A stretch of DNA of 64,000 bases from Liriodendron chinense (taxonomy: Eukaryota; Streptophyta; Magnoliopsida; Magnoliales; Magnoliaceae): NCBI GenBank assembly GCA_003013855.2, contig ML058336.1, positions 186,001-250,000 of the forward strand. The letters are read 5' to 3'. The notes under the pieces are model-generated. The model did no database searches. It was given only the letters and a program-made list of their open reading frames with translations, and was not told the origin of the DNA. Positions 9,779 through 21,522 of the stretch are shown here, piece after piece (position 1 is the first letter of the stretch; each line of letters starts with the position of its first letter). A program made the position numbers and the translations under genes.

Positions 9779-10652
9779 TGATGCAGGGGCATGCGATGAT
9801 CTAACCCTAGATGCATGTATATCAAGTTGGAAGATATTCAAATAATAAAATTACGAAACTAACTACTTTCAATCAAAGGAAACTAACAAATCTCAACACG
9901 AAGATGAAATCCGTCCGTCCGGATCATGCCCCTTTGCATAAAACCATGTAAAATCGTAAAACAGGGAGGATCTAGGGATATGAGGATATCCCAGATCTAG
10001 CATAGACCAGTCCACAGTCAAGTTTGGATCCGGTTATTGTGGCTAGGCATCCCTCTTTTCGATCGCACCAAAAAAGGGGGGGGGGGGGGGTTCAGAAAAG
10101 GACGAGGGATGTCGAAAAATAATGGGTTATCATGAAGTACGACTTAGGAATCAAAAGAAGCTTACCTTTCCTCGCACCTTGAAGAAAGAGAGAAGAGAAA
10201 ACGGAAACTCCGGGGTGGAATCCTCAACACCCGAGGGCCAATCCTGAAACCCTAATCTCTCAAATAAGGAGGAAGAAACTCACGAATTTTCTATTCATTC
10301 AATAATTCGAAATAGGGTTCTCACAGTATATATAAGCTACGAAAATAAAAAAAGTACACTAAAGTGCCTGAAAACCAAAGAAATAACATAAAAACGCCTA
10401 AAGTAAATAACGATACTAAAGCGCCTAGAAACAAGGAAATAAATAGAAAAGCGCCTAAATGTAAATCCGCTCCATGGTCCAGCGGTCATGATGCTCCTGC
10501 GCGATCCTGCATCTCGCGTACTCGTAACGCGTCAGAAAATGGGCCCAATGGGTCCGGCGTCCATCCACATCAACTCGTCTGCTCCAACACTCGATCTACG
10601 ACGTCGCCTCCTCCAGTACACTCTAAAGGGTGCACCACTGATGTCCGCATCA
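9779..10652 (-). repeat. 5' LTR of the Ty3 element
   Basis: 874 bases, TG...CA ends, right TSD CAATG at 10653-10657. It carries the promoter of the element on the minus strand; a candidate TATA is the TATATATA-like word near 10327-10333. Confidence 0.95.
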
Positions 10653-10657
10653 CAATG

Positions 10658-11177
10658 GCTAAATATTGTTTTCCAATAGGTTCGGAGCATTTATGAGTAG
10701 CGATCATGGTGGGCCAACCAATTGGAAGGGTCAGATGACACATGGACTTAACAGGTTGGAATTTATTCACCGGGTGGACTATAACGTGTGGTCCAGCAGG
10801 TTGGACTTGAAACCTCCTAAAAAATATTTTATATAAAACTTCTGAGAAACACACCCTTGCTGAGAAATTGGTGAGAGCCAGATTTGTCATTGTGGGTAAC
10901 ATCTTACATTATTTAAGTGAAAACAATGGCTGATTATTGACTTTGACTTCGTAGTCTGCCCGTTAAAGTGAAAGCAACCTGAAATGTCATTGTAGGTCAC
11001 ATCTTACACGCATGGTCCATGTGGATTTCAGGGACCATAAGTAATTTGGAGTACAAACCATGATAGAGGTGACCCACGGCCCAGACCATGTAACACGAAC
11101 AATGGCCCACCAAGGCCAATCAAGCTTTTCATTGAGCCCATTTTAACAAGTTCACACGAGGAGGAGGTCCTCAAGGC
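10658..11177. repeat. Right arm of the split family C foldback and related repeat
   Basis: After the TSD the interrupted foldback resumes (GTTGGAATTTATTCACCGGG, GTGGTCCAGCAGGTTGGACT). The following CATTGTRGGTMACATCTTAC block is found again at about 14203-14226 and 14508-14526, so this is a dispersed repeat. No gene. Confidence 0.5.
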
Positions 11178-12159
11178 CTGTTATAACCAAATGTGTAAAA
11201 GACGAGAATGGGCTATAGTAGGGTATATGGTTGCCCGAATCTTTGCAAATTTGAACATATTTGGGGGATCTCTCTCTAGATCGTTCGTGAAAGTGGTTTG
11301 GGAAAATCAACAGCTGGGCAACCATATAATCCCTACCCTTGGGCAAAACGTTTATTTCATCCTCTTAAAGATTCAAAGTATCTTGTTTATAATTTATCTA
11401 AGCTACTTGTCCTCTAACCATTCAAATCATTCTATATGGGAACGTTTGCACTTCAAATTATTGAAATTTATCAAAATTCCATGCCAATCCTCTATAAATA
11501 GAGGCTCACGAGAGAGCATAGTATGAGTATCGAGAGAAAAAAATGGGAGAGTCATTTGAACCATCCATCCAAGCCCATTAATTCATCCCAATCCTTCAAC
11601 CTTGTTTAAACAAGTATCCAAGCCACCTCAATTGTTTAAGATCAGTGGAGCAGGGTCAAGATTTGAGATCTATTGCTATTTCCTCTAAGAAGAGTGCCTT
11701 AGCTCTCCTTTCTTCCTCCTACATCTCCAAGAGCATCAACGACAATCTGACAGTCTATATTACATTTTTTGTTTATACATTTTGCATATTTTTCCTCTCC
11801 TACCCTCTTGATTGTAATTAGGTGAATCTTGGTTGTATGCTTTACACTCTATTGGTCCTTTCGGATCTTGGTGCACTAGAAGCCAAGTTCGCTCGAACTA
11901 CTTTTCCTTTTTCACTATTTGCATATTATAGTTACCGACCATATTGCATGGCTAAATTCACCCTAGGTCAAGACATCGTGATTTCCCTAGCTAGTAACTT
12001 GGGTGGAGTACCAATGTATAGTTAATTCTTTTCTATTGTTGCATTTTCATATATTACATTTTGTATTATTGCTTCTCTCTTTATTGCTACTATCTTCCCC
12101 AAATATGCCCTATGTTAAGACATTATGGTATTATTGATAGTATTTTGAGGAAGTAGTGG
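11178..12159 (+). repeat. Possible LTR relic (left part)
   Basis: A stretch not seen elsewhere in the window. It has CTATAAATAGAGGCTCACGA near 11493, a convincing TATA box, followed by a pyrimidine-rich leader without a coherent ORF. Together with 13728-14195, which contains GAGGGTGCCTAATCCCTTCC, it could be an old LTR of Tat/Ogre type interrupted by the hAT element. No partner LTR or TSD is visible, so this is weak. Confidence 0.3.
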
Positions 12160-12495
12160 TTCGCCAATAGAGGTGGGCAATGATCCGATCCAAGTCGAAC
12201 ATGGACCAGATCGGATCATTCGGCTGCTTGAGTGGGTTGTTGGAACAAACATTCGAATAGGGTGGCTCTGTTCAAACTCAATTTGGTTTGGCCTAGCAAT
12301 GTTCGAACATGTTCAAACGTATGGATTTCGAACAATTTTTATGAGTTTGAATAATTTTGATTTTTTTCGCTTGAAAATATTTTTTCTACTACTGAATAGT
12401 GAATACCGATTTGCTCACAAATTACATATCACAAATAACAAATCATAAGGTTTAAAGTTCTTAACTAACTAAATAAAAAATCATAACATAGATAT

Positions 12496-13078
<583 letters not shown>

Positions 13079-13084
13079 GAGAGA

Positions 13085-13451
13085 GGAATGCTCACCTGCG
13101 CACTTCTCTAATGAGAACTCGTGAGAACTTTTCATGGCTCATCGCACATGACGTGAGCCCAAAATCTGAGCCGCCCACATGATGCAGCACCCCTAAAAAC
13201 CTCTAGGGCCCATCCTTCAGCTTGTTCTAGAACTTTGGTGGGCCATAAAAGAAGGAAACAATTTCCTCCCTTGATTTGCCTCTTGCTTTCTGCTGCGGCC
13301 CACCAGAGTTTTCGATCAGGTTGAAAGATGGGGCTTAGGGGTTTCTTGGGGTGCTGCATCACATGGACGACTCAGATTTTGGGCTCACATCATGTGCAAT
13401 GAGCCATGAAAAAGTGCTCACGAGTCTCTTGTGAGAGAAGTGCCTAGGTGA

Positions 13452-13455
<4 letters not shown>
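13085..13455. mobile_element. Foldback MITE, family D, copy 2
   Basis: Ends are ATGCTCACCTGCGCACTTCT and GAGAAGTGCCTAGGTGAGCAT, inverted copies. Arms of about 150 bases pair throughout (CATGGCTCATCGCACATGAC with GTGCAATGAGCCATG). TA microsatellite lies on both sides, which suggests insertion into TA repeats or TA duplication on insertion. Confidence 0.8.

Positions 13456-13516
<61 letters not shown>
13455..13516. repeat. (TA)n microsatellite
   Basis: About 30 perfect TA units directly after the family D element; the matching TA tract lies on its left side. Confidence 0.95.
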
Positions 13517-13519
<3 letters not shown>

Positions 13520-13727
13520 AAACAAACGAGTCTAGTCGAGTCGGTCAATATTCGAGTTTTATTGAACAAGGCTGTGATTGAAACTAACTTAATTTTTTTT
13601 TTAACAAACACCGTGTGTTCGAATAAAGTTCAAACACGAAGACTTTCTGTTCGAACAAAGTTTTACCGAATTAATCCAAGTCAATTCAAACGATCAAACT
13701 CGGTTCACGTTCAGCTCTATTCGCCAA

Positions 13728-14195
13728 CTAGTTTTTAATCTTTCAATAACAACCTAGCCCCTCAATATAAGGACTTCTCAAAACTTCGAAAATCCCTAAA
13801 AAACTCTAAACCTTCTATAGTAGAGACCTCGTACAAGCATGAGAGGTTGAGGGTGCCTAATCCCTTCCCTCACCATCACTTAGGTCCTTAGAATCTCCAG
13901 TGACAGACCTTATGCAAGAGTCATGTTAATTTGGGAAATCTTTGATTTTCTAAGCAAGGCAACTCTACAGGTCTAGCTGATCGTATATTCTAGGCGTTCC
14001 TTGATTAGCGACGGCTTTAAGTCTTTCAAAAGCATTATTATAAATCCTCATGATATCCATCCAAAATTGAGCCCCACCATCACAAGACAACATTAGAGTC
14101 GTGCAGCTGCTACAAGACAACGTCAACAGGTATAGAAATATGTTACGATAAAATCTCTCAAGAACTTCACCGGCCGATAAATCGATGATATCGAA
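13728..14195 (+). repeat. Possible LTR relic (right part)
   Basis: It contains GAGGTTGAGGGTGCCTAATC followed by CCTTCCCTCACC, reminiscent of the conserved GGGTGCTAACACCTTCC word in Tat/Ogre LTRs (family knowledge, not tested). No coding sequence. Confidence 0.28.
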
Positions 14196-14680
14196 GATTT
14201 GTCATTGTAGGTCACATCTTACATTAATTAAGTGAAATCAATAGATGTCCATTAATTATGAGTTTATTATAACCTACCCATTATGTGAAACCAACCAGAC
14301 TTTGGCATCATGTGAAGGTTATGTTGTGGCCACATTTAGAAACGGCTCACATGTACTTAACAAGTTGGAATTTATTCACGGGGTGAACCATAACATGTGG
14401 GCCAGCAGGCTGGACTTGAGACATTATTCCTGTATCGAAATATTTTATATTAAGATCTCGCGAGAAATTCGCCAGTTGAGAAATGGGTGATAACAAGATC
14501 TGTCGATGTGGGTCACATCTTACGTACATTCATTAAGTGAAATCATGGCTGTCCATTGACTTTGACTTCGTAACCTGATTGTTAAGTGAGAGCAACATGA
14601 TTTTGGCACCATTTGAAGATTACGGTGTGGCCTACCTTTCCAACGGCTCACAAATCCAAAGCATGTCCCCTTTGGACACG
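14196..14680. repeat. Dispersed repeat related to 10.7-11.0 kb
   Basis: GTCATTGTAGGTCACATCTT and the foldback word TTAACAAGTTGGAATTTATT recur here, followed by a second copy of the ATCTTAC block near 14518. No gene is seen. Confidence 0.5.
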
Positions 14681-15010
14681 GATTGCGTCCAAACCAAGCT
14701 GATGTATCTGTTTATCTACTCCGTCCATTCCTTTTCTAAGATCATTTCAAGGCATGAGACCAAGCATGAGTCAGATCCAATGCTCAGGCCGGCCACACCA
14801 GAGATGACCCTTGCATTTATTGCTTGGTGCATTTAATGCAGCCAAGTTCAATATTTTGGTGTGGCCAACCTCATCGTTTGATTTGCCTCATTCTTGGTCT
14901 CATGTGATTTGCCTGATTTTAGATGGGCAATGGACAGAGTGGATAAACAGATACATCACAGTGGTCCCTTCACAGCTCGGTTTAGATGCAGACTGCGTCC
15001 GTAGCTTTCA
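14680..15010. mobile_element. Palindromic MITE (family A), degenerate
   Basis: GATTGCGTCCAAACC at the left end is answered near 14990-15003 by GCAGACTGCGTCC; CTACTCCGTCCATTCC is answered by GGACAGAGTGGATAAACAG. The arms are strongly diverged. Confidence 0.5.
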
Positions 15011-15261
15011 TCCATAGGGGCTAGGGCTGGGAGTGAGGGGCAGCTTTCCAGAGTATATACAGTGAACCATAAGCTCTTTTAAGGCTCTATTTCATAGACA
15101 CCTAAAAATGTACCCATTTCTTTTCCATTAATAGTAGAAATCTTGATCTCTAATACATAGTCATTGTTAGCATGAACTCATTATGCATTAGCGATCAAAG
15201 TATCTCGTTCACAATTAGTATTAACTAAAATGAGACCACTCATATTTAGGCACAGGCACTG

Positions 15262-16036
15262 GAATAGGTGGGGTACACTGATGTTTGTGAGAAATCCATC
15301 TTGTTATTCAGTTTCACCAAATCATGTTAGGATGATGGAAAAAGTGAATGGAAAATGCCTACTGTTGAAACCTCCCTGGCCCACTGTGAAGTTTATATGA
15401 CAACCATGCTGTTCATAAATTTATTCCTACAGGGATGAACTGAAAGTTAGAAAATATTAACCTGATCCAAAATTTATGTGGACCTAAGTATGTTTCAATG
15501 GTGGACATTCAATCCTCACTATTTCTTGTCATGCAGTCCACTTGAGTTTTGGATCTGCCTTATTTTGGGCCTGTGCACTCACATGATCTAACATGACTCC
15601 GATTGTGTGGGACTAAAGTGCCTAACCTTTTCCGGGCATGAATCTTCTTTGGGCCAGCAATGATGTATATGTTAGATCCACACCGTCCATCCATGTTTCG
15701 AGATCATTTTGTTGCATGATCCCAAAACTAAGATAGATCAGATCATCAACTGGACCACAACACAGGAAACATTGGCAATTGTATGCATACTATTGAAAAC
15801 TTATTGAGGCCATGAAGGCTCGGATCAACCTGATATTTATGTTTTCTCTTCATCCAGGTCTGTGTGATCAGAAGAATAGGATAGTCATTTAATTCCCACT
15901 GCTTTCTATAGTGTGGTCCACTTTAGCTGTGGATCTGCCTTGTTTCCAGGTTCATGCCCTATACCGATCTGGAAAAATTGGTGAACAATATGGATCTGAC
16001 ATATATAACGTTACATAGTGGGGCCCACAAAATATC
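15262..16036. mobile_element. Two adjacent family A palindromic MITEs
   Basis: First copy about 15262-15610 (diverged). Second copy 15648-16036, with GATCCACACCGTCCATCC on the left, GGACCACAACACAGGAAAC and later TTTCTATAGTGTGGTCCACT, ending TAGTGGGGCCCACAA. No ORF. Confidence 0.65.
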
Positions 16037-16102
16037 TAAACCAAAAAAGATTTCCTTGCGTACTCGGATTCGACATATAGAAAAAATGCATATATTTCGG
16101 AC

Positions 16103-17312
16103 GAGTGCGGATAGTCTGTGTTGAAGGCACAAGAAATTCCGGTCGCTTCTCGTTCGGCCACGTCATTTCCGTTATCTCCATCTCACAAAATATCCCGTAT
16201 TTGTCTCTTCAGGTACATTGCGTGCTACATAGCACATCTTTTAACGTATGGAACTTCACCGCCCTTCACCATAACCTTTGTCTTACATCCATACCGTCTA
16301 TCAATTTTTCCAAATAGATTTAGAGTATGGTTACAAAAATAAGGTACATCTTTAGTCAGGATTACACAAACTTTGGTTGAAACCTTCCTCGGGCCAAGCG
16401 AGAGGCTTCATCTAACATCTAACCAGTTCATAAGTCCACCCAAACCTGGATGAAGGTACAACACAAATATCTGCTTGATCAGAGCCGTCTGGGCCCTAAG
16501 AAGTTTTCAACGGTAGCATCAATTCCACTGTTTCCTATGGTGTGTTCCAGTTGAGCTTTGAATCTAACTTGTTTTTAGGTTTATATCCTGGAAAGATCTG
16601 AAAAATTTTATGGACGGTGTGGATCTAAGAAATGATGATTTATGGACGGTGTGGATCTAAGAAATAAGTCATCATGGGCCGCGCGAATTTCCCACCTAAA
16701 GAAATTCCGCTCTGCCCCCAACAGTTGAAAGGTGGAACTTCTGTGGGGTCCATCATGATGTATGTATTAGATCCACACAGTCCAATCATTTTTTTTCATA
16801 CCTTTTAGTCACGAGGCTGAAAATAAATCAGATCCAAGGCTCAAGTGGGCCACACGAATGGAAAGAGTGGGAAATAAACACCTACCATTGAAAACTTCTT
16901 GTTGCAATATACAGCTCTGATCAAGCTAATGTTTGTGGTTTCCCTGAATCAAGGTCTAAGTGACCTTATGAAGGGGTTAGATGGCAAATAAACCTCAAAG
17001 TGGACCGTGGGAAGGTTTCGACGTTTCGTTCAATCCCACGCTTTCTGTTGTGTGGTCCACTTGAGCTTTGGATGTGCTTCATTTTTTATCTTATGCTTTA
17101 GAATAATCTCAAAAAATTGATGGACGGTTCTGATCTAACAGATAAATTAGGATGAGGCCCAGGTAAATTCCACATTGTAAAAGTGGGTTGTGTAGCACGC
17201 AATCCATACATGAGAGAGAAAATCGGCTGGTTTTTTTAGCTGCTATGACGTGTACCAATGAAATAGACGGCACTGAATTTTTCTGTGTTTTCAACACAGA
17301 CGATCCTCACTC
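16103..17312. mobile_element. MULE-like non-autonomous element, family B copy 1
   Basis: Terminal inverted repeats GAGTGCGGATAGTCTGTGTT and CACAGACGATCCTCACTC. The body is made of two tandem palindromic modules like family A (about 16265-16690 and 16737-17165). It has no coding capacity and no TSD that I can see, so it is older than copies 3 and 4. At 16615-16665 the word TTTATGGACGGTGTGGATCT is duplicated in tandem. Confidence 0.75.
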
Positions 17313-17573
17313 ATAGACACAAGCTTAGAAAATCCAATTTGGACATGCAAATAGAAATTTACATATGTAAATGTCCACAAACAAACATACCCTCAGTATT
17401 TAATTGACGCTAGTAATACCTTATGCAAGACCTTATAAGTAGCTAAACATGCCATTAAAAAAAGCTACCTAATGCTTATAAAGTACAGCAAATGATCATT
17501 ATTTCACTGTCACCATCACACCCTTAATCCAACTATGTACGGTCACCCAAATTGCAACAGAGATCCTATATGA
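17313..17573. other. Unassigned 3' flank
   Basis: AT-rich sequence between the MULE-like element and the stop codon of the minus-strand gene; probably its 3' flank. Nothing else is seen. Confidence 0.3.
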
Positions 17574-18011
17574 TCAATCGCCACCACAACCCCCACAACC
17601 ACCTCCATCCCCACCACCACCACAGGCACATCCACAGGTAACAATAACTTCATTTGCATCTTCCTTTTGCTTTTTCCATTCCTCTTCCTTTCGCCTCTTT
17701 TGTTCTTTAAGCCACTTATCTCTTTGTTTTCGCCTTTTCTCTAGCCTCTTCTCTTCTTTTCGCCTATGCGCTTCGTCCGTCCTTCATTTTATCTCTTCTT
17801 TTCTCCTTTTCTCTTCCTCTTCCTTTCTCTTCTTCTCTTTTTTTTTTCGCTCTATCTCTTTCCTAGTGCTATGCACACATGCAAAAACAATGATAGATAT
17901 GATGGACAAGGCCACGCAAGTCAAGCAGAGAAATAGAAATCCATTCAGAAGATAAGTGGCGCTACCAGTAGCAGTACCACCACCAACATAAGCTTTCAAG
18001 GCCCTAGCCAT
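17574..18011 (-). pseudogene. Paralogue of the Cys/Gly-rich membrane protein, one in-frame TGA
   Basis: Starting at the conserved MARALKAYVGGG methionine (18011), the protein has a membrane segment (about residues 22-46, ending SIIVFAC) and a long Lys/Glu/Arg-rich helix. TGA at 17784-17786 interrupts it after 75 codons. The same frame then continues for 69 codons: more Lys/Glu/Arg helix (DKWLKEQKRRKEEEW) and a Cys/Gly tail (TCGCACGGGGDGGGCGG) ending at TGA 17574-17576. The tail matches that of the 1504-1755 gene, so the TGA is inside an otherwise intact coding region. It may be a recent nonsense mutation, a sequence error or, less likely, readthrough. An upstream ATG adds nine residues, but the paralogue supports the MAR start. 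TATATATATAAGAAG lies at 18044-18058. Confidence 0.7.
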
Positions 18012-18359
18012 CTCTCTTGGATCCTTGGATAACAAGAAGCCTTCTTATATATATATAACGTCTTAATGCCTTCTCCTCACCTATAATTTCATTGCGCCTT
18101 CCCGCGCATCTCCTCAGACTAAGATCTTTGACCAATACTCTTGATATAATCGTCACATAATAGTTTTTTTCTCTCCAGTTTGTAATCTTTGGAGGAAGTT
18201 TGCTAGAATAGTTACAAAACATTCGGACATATTGCAACAGCATAATCTTTGGCCATTACTCCCGGTACAACTGTCACATAATAGTTTAATATTTTCTCCC
18301 CAGGTTAGTAATCTCTGGATAAGGTTTGCTAGAATATTATACTTACGTACAGTTACAGT
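18012..18359. other. Upstream region of the minus-strand gene, unassigned
   Basis: TATATATATAAGAAG (18044-18058, minus strand) is the candidate TATA box. A diverged direct repeat follows: CTTTGACCAATACTC (about 18127) and CTTTGGCCATTACTC (about 18247) both precede TGTCACATAATAGTTT-like words, a duplication of about 120 bases. Confidence 0.4.
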
Positions 18360-18786
18360 TAGGGCTGTAAATGGGTCAGCCGACCGGATGGGGTACCTGG
18401 AGCCAACCCATTTAGACCCGACCCAGACCCGACCCATTTGTTAAATGGTACATGTCTGGGTCCAAGAACAGACCCAGATGCTAAACGGGTTTGGGTCTGG
18501 TTTCCTTTATATTAGGCCAGGCCCGACCCGACCCGACCCGACCCGAACCCATTTAGTAAGTGGGCGGGTTTGGTCTTTGTTTCAAGGGACCCGTCCAGCC
18601 CGGACCCGTCCAGACCCGATTTTAAGCCTTGTAAAATGCTTGCATACTTGATCCAGACCCGAACCCATTAGATCCGACCCATTTATAAATGGTTGTGGGT
18701 CTAAAATTTGGACCCAGACCCGTTTAGTAAATGGGCGGGTCTGGTTTTGGCTAAACCCGCCCTGAACCCGACCATTTACAGCCCTA
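18360..18786. mobile_element. hAT-type MITE with GACCC repeats
   Basis: Terminal inverted repeats TAGGGCTGTAAATGGG and CCATTTACAGCCCTA. The flanks GTTACAGT and CATACAGT match at 6 of 8 positions, a decayed 8-bp TSD. The interior is dominated by GACCC and CCATTTA words, including GACCCGACCCGACCCG at about 18517-18545. Non-coding. Confidence 0.7.
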
Positions 18787-18794
18787 CATACAGT

Positions 18795-20124
18795 ACATCT
18801 GATGTATTGCAATAACATAGGTTCCGATTTTAGCCGTTTGATTGGGGTCCTTTTTAGTGGCCCAAACTGTTTATACAATGGGCTCACAATGGATGGAGAC
18901 TAAAAGAATTCCCAAGTATTTCAACCATCTGATAATTCAAATGTTTTGAGGACCGTCCACAGTCAAAGGAGAACGAAGAGATAATTAAAGAGGCAGAAGG
19001 GATGGAAAGTTCCCATCCAAATGTTCTTTATTTTTTCATCTAGTCCCATGATGAGGCCTATCAAATAAACGGTCGGGATAATTGAATATGACCCAGGTCC
19101 ATGTATGCTCCATCCAAAATGTGTCCTACAAATTGGATGATGTGGATAGCCATGCAAGTGTTGGGACATCCAACAACATTGAGAAAATGTGGTACACGAC
19201 CACCGTTCATATCACCAAATAATATAACGCCTGGAAACGACATTGACCAAGGCCAGATTATAATTTAATAAGTTTGGTCACAGAATGGATACACACGGCG
19301 CGGATATACAAGATCCAGACCGTTCATCTGTTCTCTCTGCCATAGGTGGGACATACTATAAATGTCTGATGATCTGACCAAAGAGAGGAGTATTTATTGC
19401 TGATTGATCAATATGGGCCATTGATTGGATTTCTTTCTGAGAGTCCATTTGTAGTCATCGACATCCCCCAGTAAATGGACAGGATCATTTGACATCATGG
19501 ATGATGTGGCAAATATGGCCAATCCTTATAGGGCCCATGCCTTGAATGGTCCAGATCTCATACGGGCAGTGGGGCCACTTTGTTAAATCATGCTTTTGGC
19601 CACCTACGTTTTAAAATTGCCTGATTTTTTAGCATCATAACGTTGGGTTCCATCTTAATTATGAATGGATTGGATTGCTTATACAAAACATGATGAGCCC
19701 TATATAATGTGAATGGTTTTAATGGTGGAGTGTCCCCTTCCTACTTAGTTGTGGTACAATAGTAATAGGGGCCACATACACACATTAGATTAGATTTAAG
19801 TTATTGAATAGCCAAAAGCCATAAAAACACACACACACACACACAAAGGGATAGCTGATAGATTGATTGGATGCAAATGTGTGGACCACCTGATGAATTC
19901 ATCGGCCTAATATTTGTATGCAGTGATCTTCAAGTTGCATCCAACCTTTTCAGTGGTTCAGATGTCATCTACACTTGATATCTCAGCCATATGAAACTCA
20001 ATTACGGTCCATCGAGATGGACGTGGACATTCCCCAATGGGGAGGAATAATTCGAGAATAATTATCAGAATATTCTTTAGTTTCAACGACTATCATAGAA
20101 GATCTCAAATCCAATTCGTTGGAC
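18795..20124. other. Intergenic sequence without recognisable gene
   Basis: Short ORFs only, no shared domain. There is a CA microsatellite at about 19828-19845. Scattered words such as GGTCCACC are shared with the MITE families, but no arm pairs are convincing. Confidence 0.3.
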
Positions 20125-20475
20125 TATAAGTTAAGTCCACCTAGTGGATAATTTCAAACCTTTCACGCGTGTGAGTCATCCAACCCGTCCAAAAGGCTGG
20201 TCCCATCATGAGGATCACCAGTTGCAATAATCGGCCGAATCAACTAATCAAGTTGACTATGTTTTCTAGTTTGCTATTTAACAATGAGTAGATATTTCTT
20301 TGTATTGTGTGGTCCACCTGATGAGTAGTTGGAGCTGATTAATTTCTGCGCCATATGTTCATCAGGTTTGGCCAAACAATTAGAAGGTTCGGATGTGAAA
20401 TGTAAGTAATAAGTTAGAATTTATAAGCTGGGTGGACTACAGCCTGTGGTCCAACGGGTTGGACTCGAGACCTCA
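20125..20475. mobile_element. Foldback MITE, family C, copy 3
   Basis: Left-arm GTCCACCTAGTGGATAATTT and AACCCGTCCAAAAGGCTGG are answered by GCTGGGTGGACTAC and GGCCAAACAATTAGAAGG. The design equals the copy at 2120-2450. Confidence 0.6.
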
Positions 20476-20789
20476 TCCTCCGACTAATATGAGGTTATAT
20501 AAGGTCCTGATGCATCAGAATGTGAACGGCTCAGATGCACTAGTGGGGCCGATGGTTCATTCCATCCGCACTATGATGGTTGTTTCATACTCTTGCTGTT
20601 TTCTTCCTACAAAATAATTTAATTTTAGGCCACTGATCTTTGGGTTCCATGCTATTAACTTTGGAAACTTTTTTGGAATCAATCATCCATTGTTGGATCC
20701 TTCAGGTTGACGGTTGAGATCCGCAAGCCACTGGACTAACTAACCCAAAGTGACACGCTGTGTATGAAGACAGTACAGTTCGTTTCAAT

Positions 20790-21175
20790 ACATTACCCAG
20801 TACCTAAAAATCACCATGACAAATCCACTCCGTCCATCAGTTTTGGAAGATCACAACAGGACAGGAACCTAAAACTCAGGCATATTCAAAACTCCTGTTG
20901 GCCATGCCCCATGAAATAGCGGGGATTGAACACCCAAAATTGGAAGCTTTGTGGAGGCCACAAAAGTTTTGTATCAGGATGATATTTGCTCCTACAGCTT
21001 ATCTGGGTGGTAATAAACTATATGAACGGTATGGATGGCATACAAACATCATGGTCAGCTCCTGGACGGTTTCAATGGCATACGTTTTGTTCCCACTGTT
21101 TCATTTGGTGTGGCCCACATCAGTTGTTTATCTGCCTGATTTGATTTCTGCCATTTCTGGGCCCCACATAGCTTC
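20790..21175. mobile_element. Palindromic MITE (family A)
   Basis: CCACTCCGTCCATCAG and AACTCAGGCATATTC on the left; GTTTCATTTGGTGTGGCCCA and GGGCCCCACATAG on the right. A 143-codon ORF across it (20898-21329) has no domain and follows the MITE sequence, so I do not call it. Confidence 0.55.
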
Positions 21176-21357
21176 CGATTACAGGGCCCAGCACACACAC
21201 GGAGAAGGAAATAAGCTGCGAGGTAGGAGTACTCCTAGTTCACAAAACAGTTTCCATTTTGGTCTAATCATTCATTTGTTCTGGATGAATGGCCTGAACG
21301 GTCTGGATTCTATGTTAAAAACAATTTAAGCTCCCCACTACATTCCACGGTGGGCGT

Positions 21358-21510
21358 TTCCTCTCAACATTTTCCATGTGCTGTGGTCCAACTAAGTTTT
21401 GAATCGGGCTGATTTCTGTGGAATGTGGGGCTTCTTGAGACGTAGCATCTGATGGGCGGGTTGGATCTCGTGAAATCTGGTCGGTGATGCTATAAGGTCA
21501 TGGGTAATCC
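21358..21510. repeat. Dispersed repeat shared with 27070-27215
   Basis: Both places share TTTCCTCTCAACATTTTCYA, ATCGGGCTGATTT and GATGGDYGGTT in order. Identity unknown. Confidence 0.5.
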
Positions 21511-21522
21511 ATCACCTCCAGC

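Larger units (their letters stand above)
3629..10652 (-). mobile_element. Ty3/gypsy chromovirus LTR retrotransposon, full length but mutated
   Basis: A 7.0-kb element bounded by two near-identical LTRs with canonical TG...CA ends. It has a perfect 5-bp TSD, CAATG, at 3624-3628 and 10653-10657. Transcription is on the minus strand, so the 5' LTR is on the right. Domain order is gag, protease, reverse transcriptase, RNase H, integrase and chromodomain, which is a chromovirus. The coding frame carries at least six lesions: TAG 9235-9237, TGA 8956-8958, one extra base near 8211, TAG 7554-7556, TGA 5781-5783, and one missing base near 4928. By eye the LTRs differ at about ten substitutions plus short indels over about 870 bases, so it is a fairly young insertion. 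It cannot move by itself. Confidence 0.95.

Noticed and set aside
17784..17786. Selenocysteine codon
   Set aside because: Land plants lack the selenocysteine machinery; nonsense mutation or sequence error is far more likely.
20898..21329. 143-codon ORF
   Set aside because: It coincides with a palindromic MITE and its flank; no recognisable protein.
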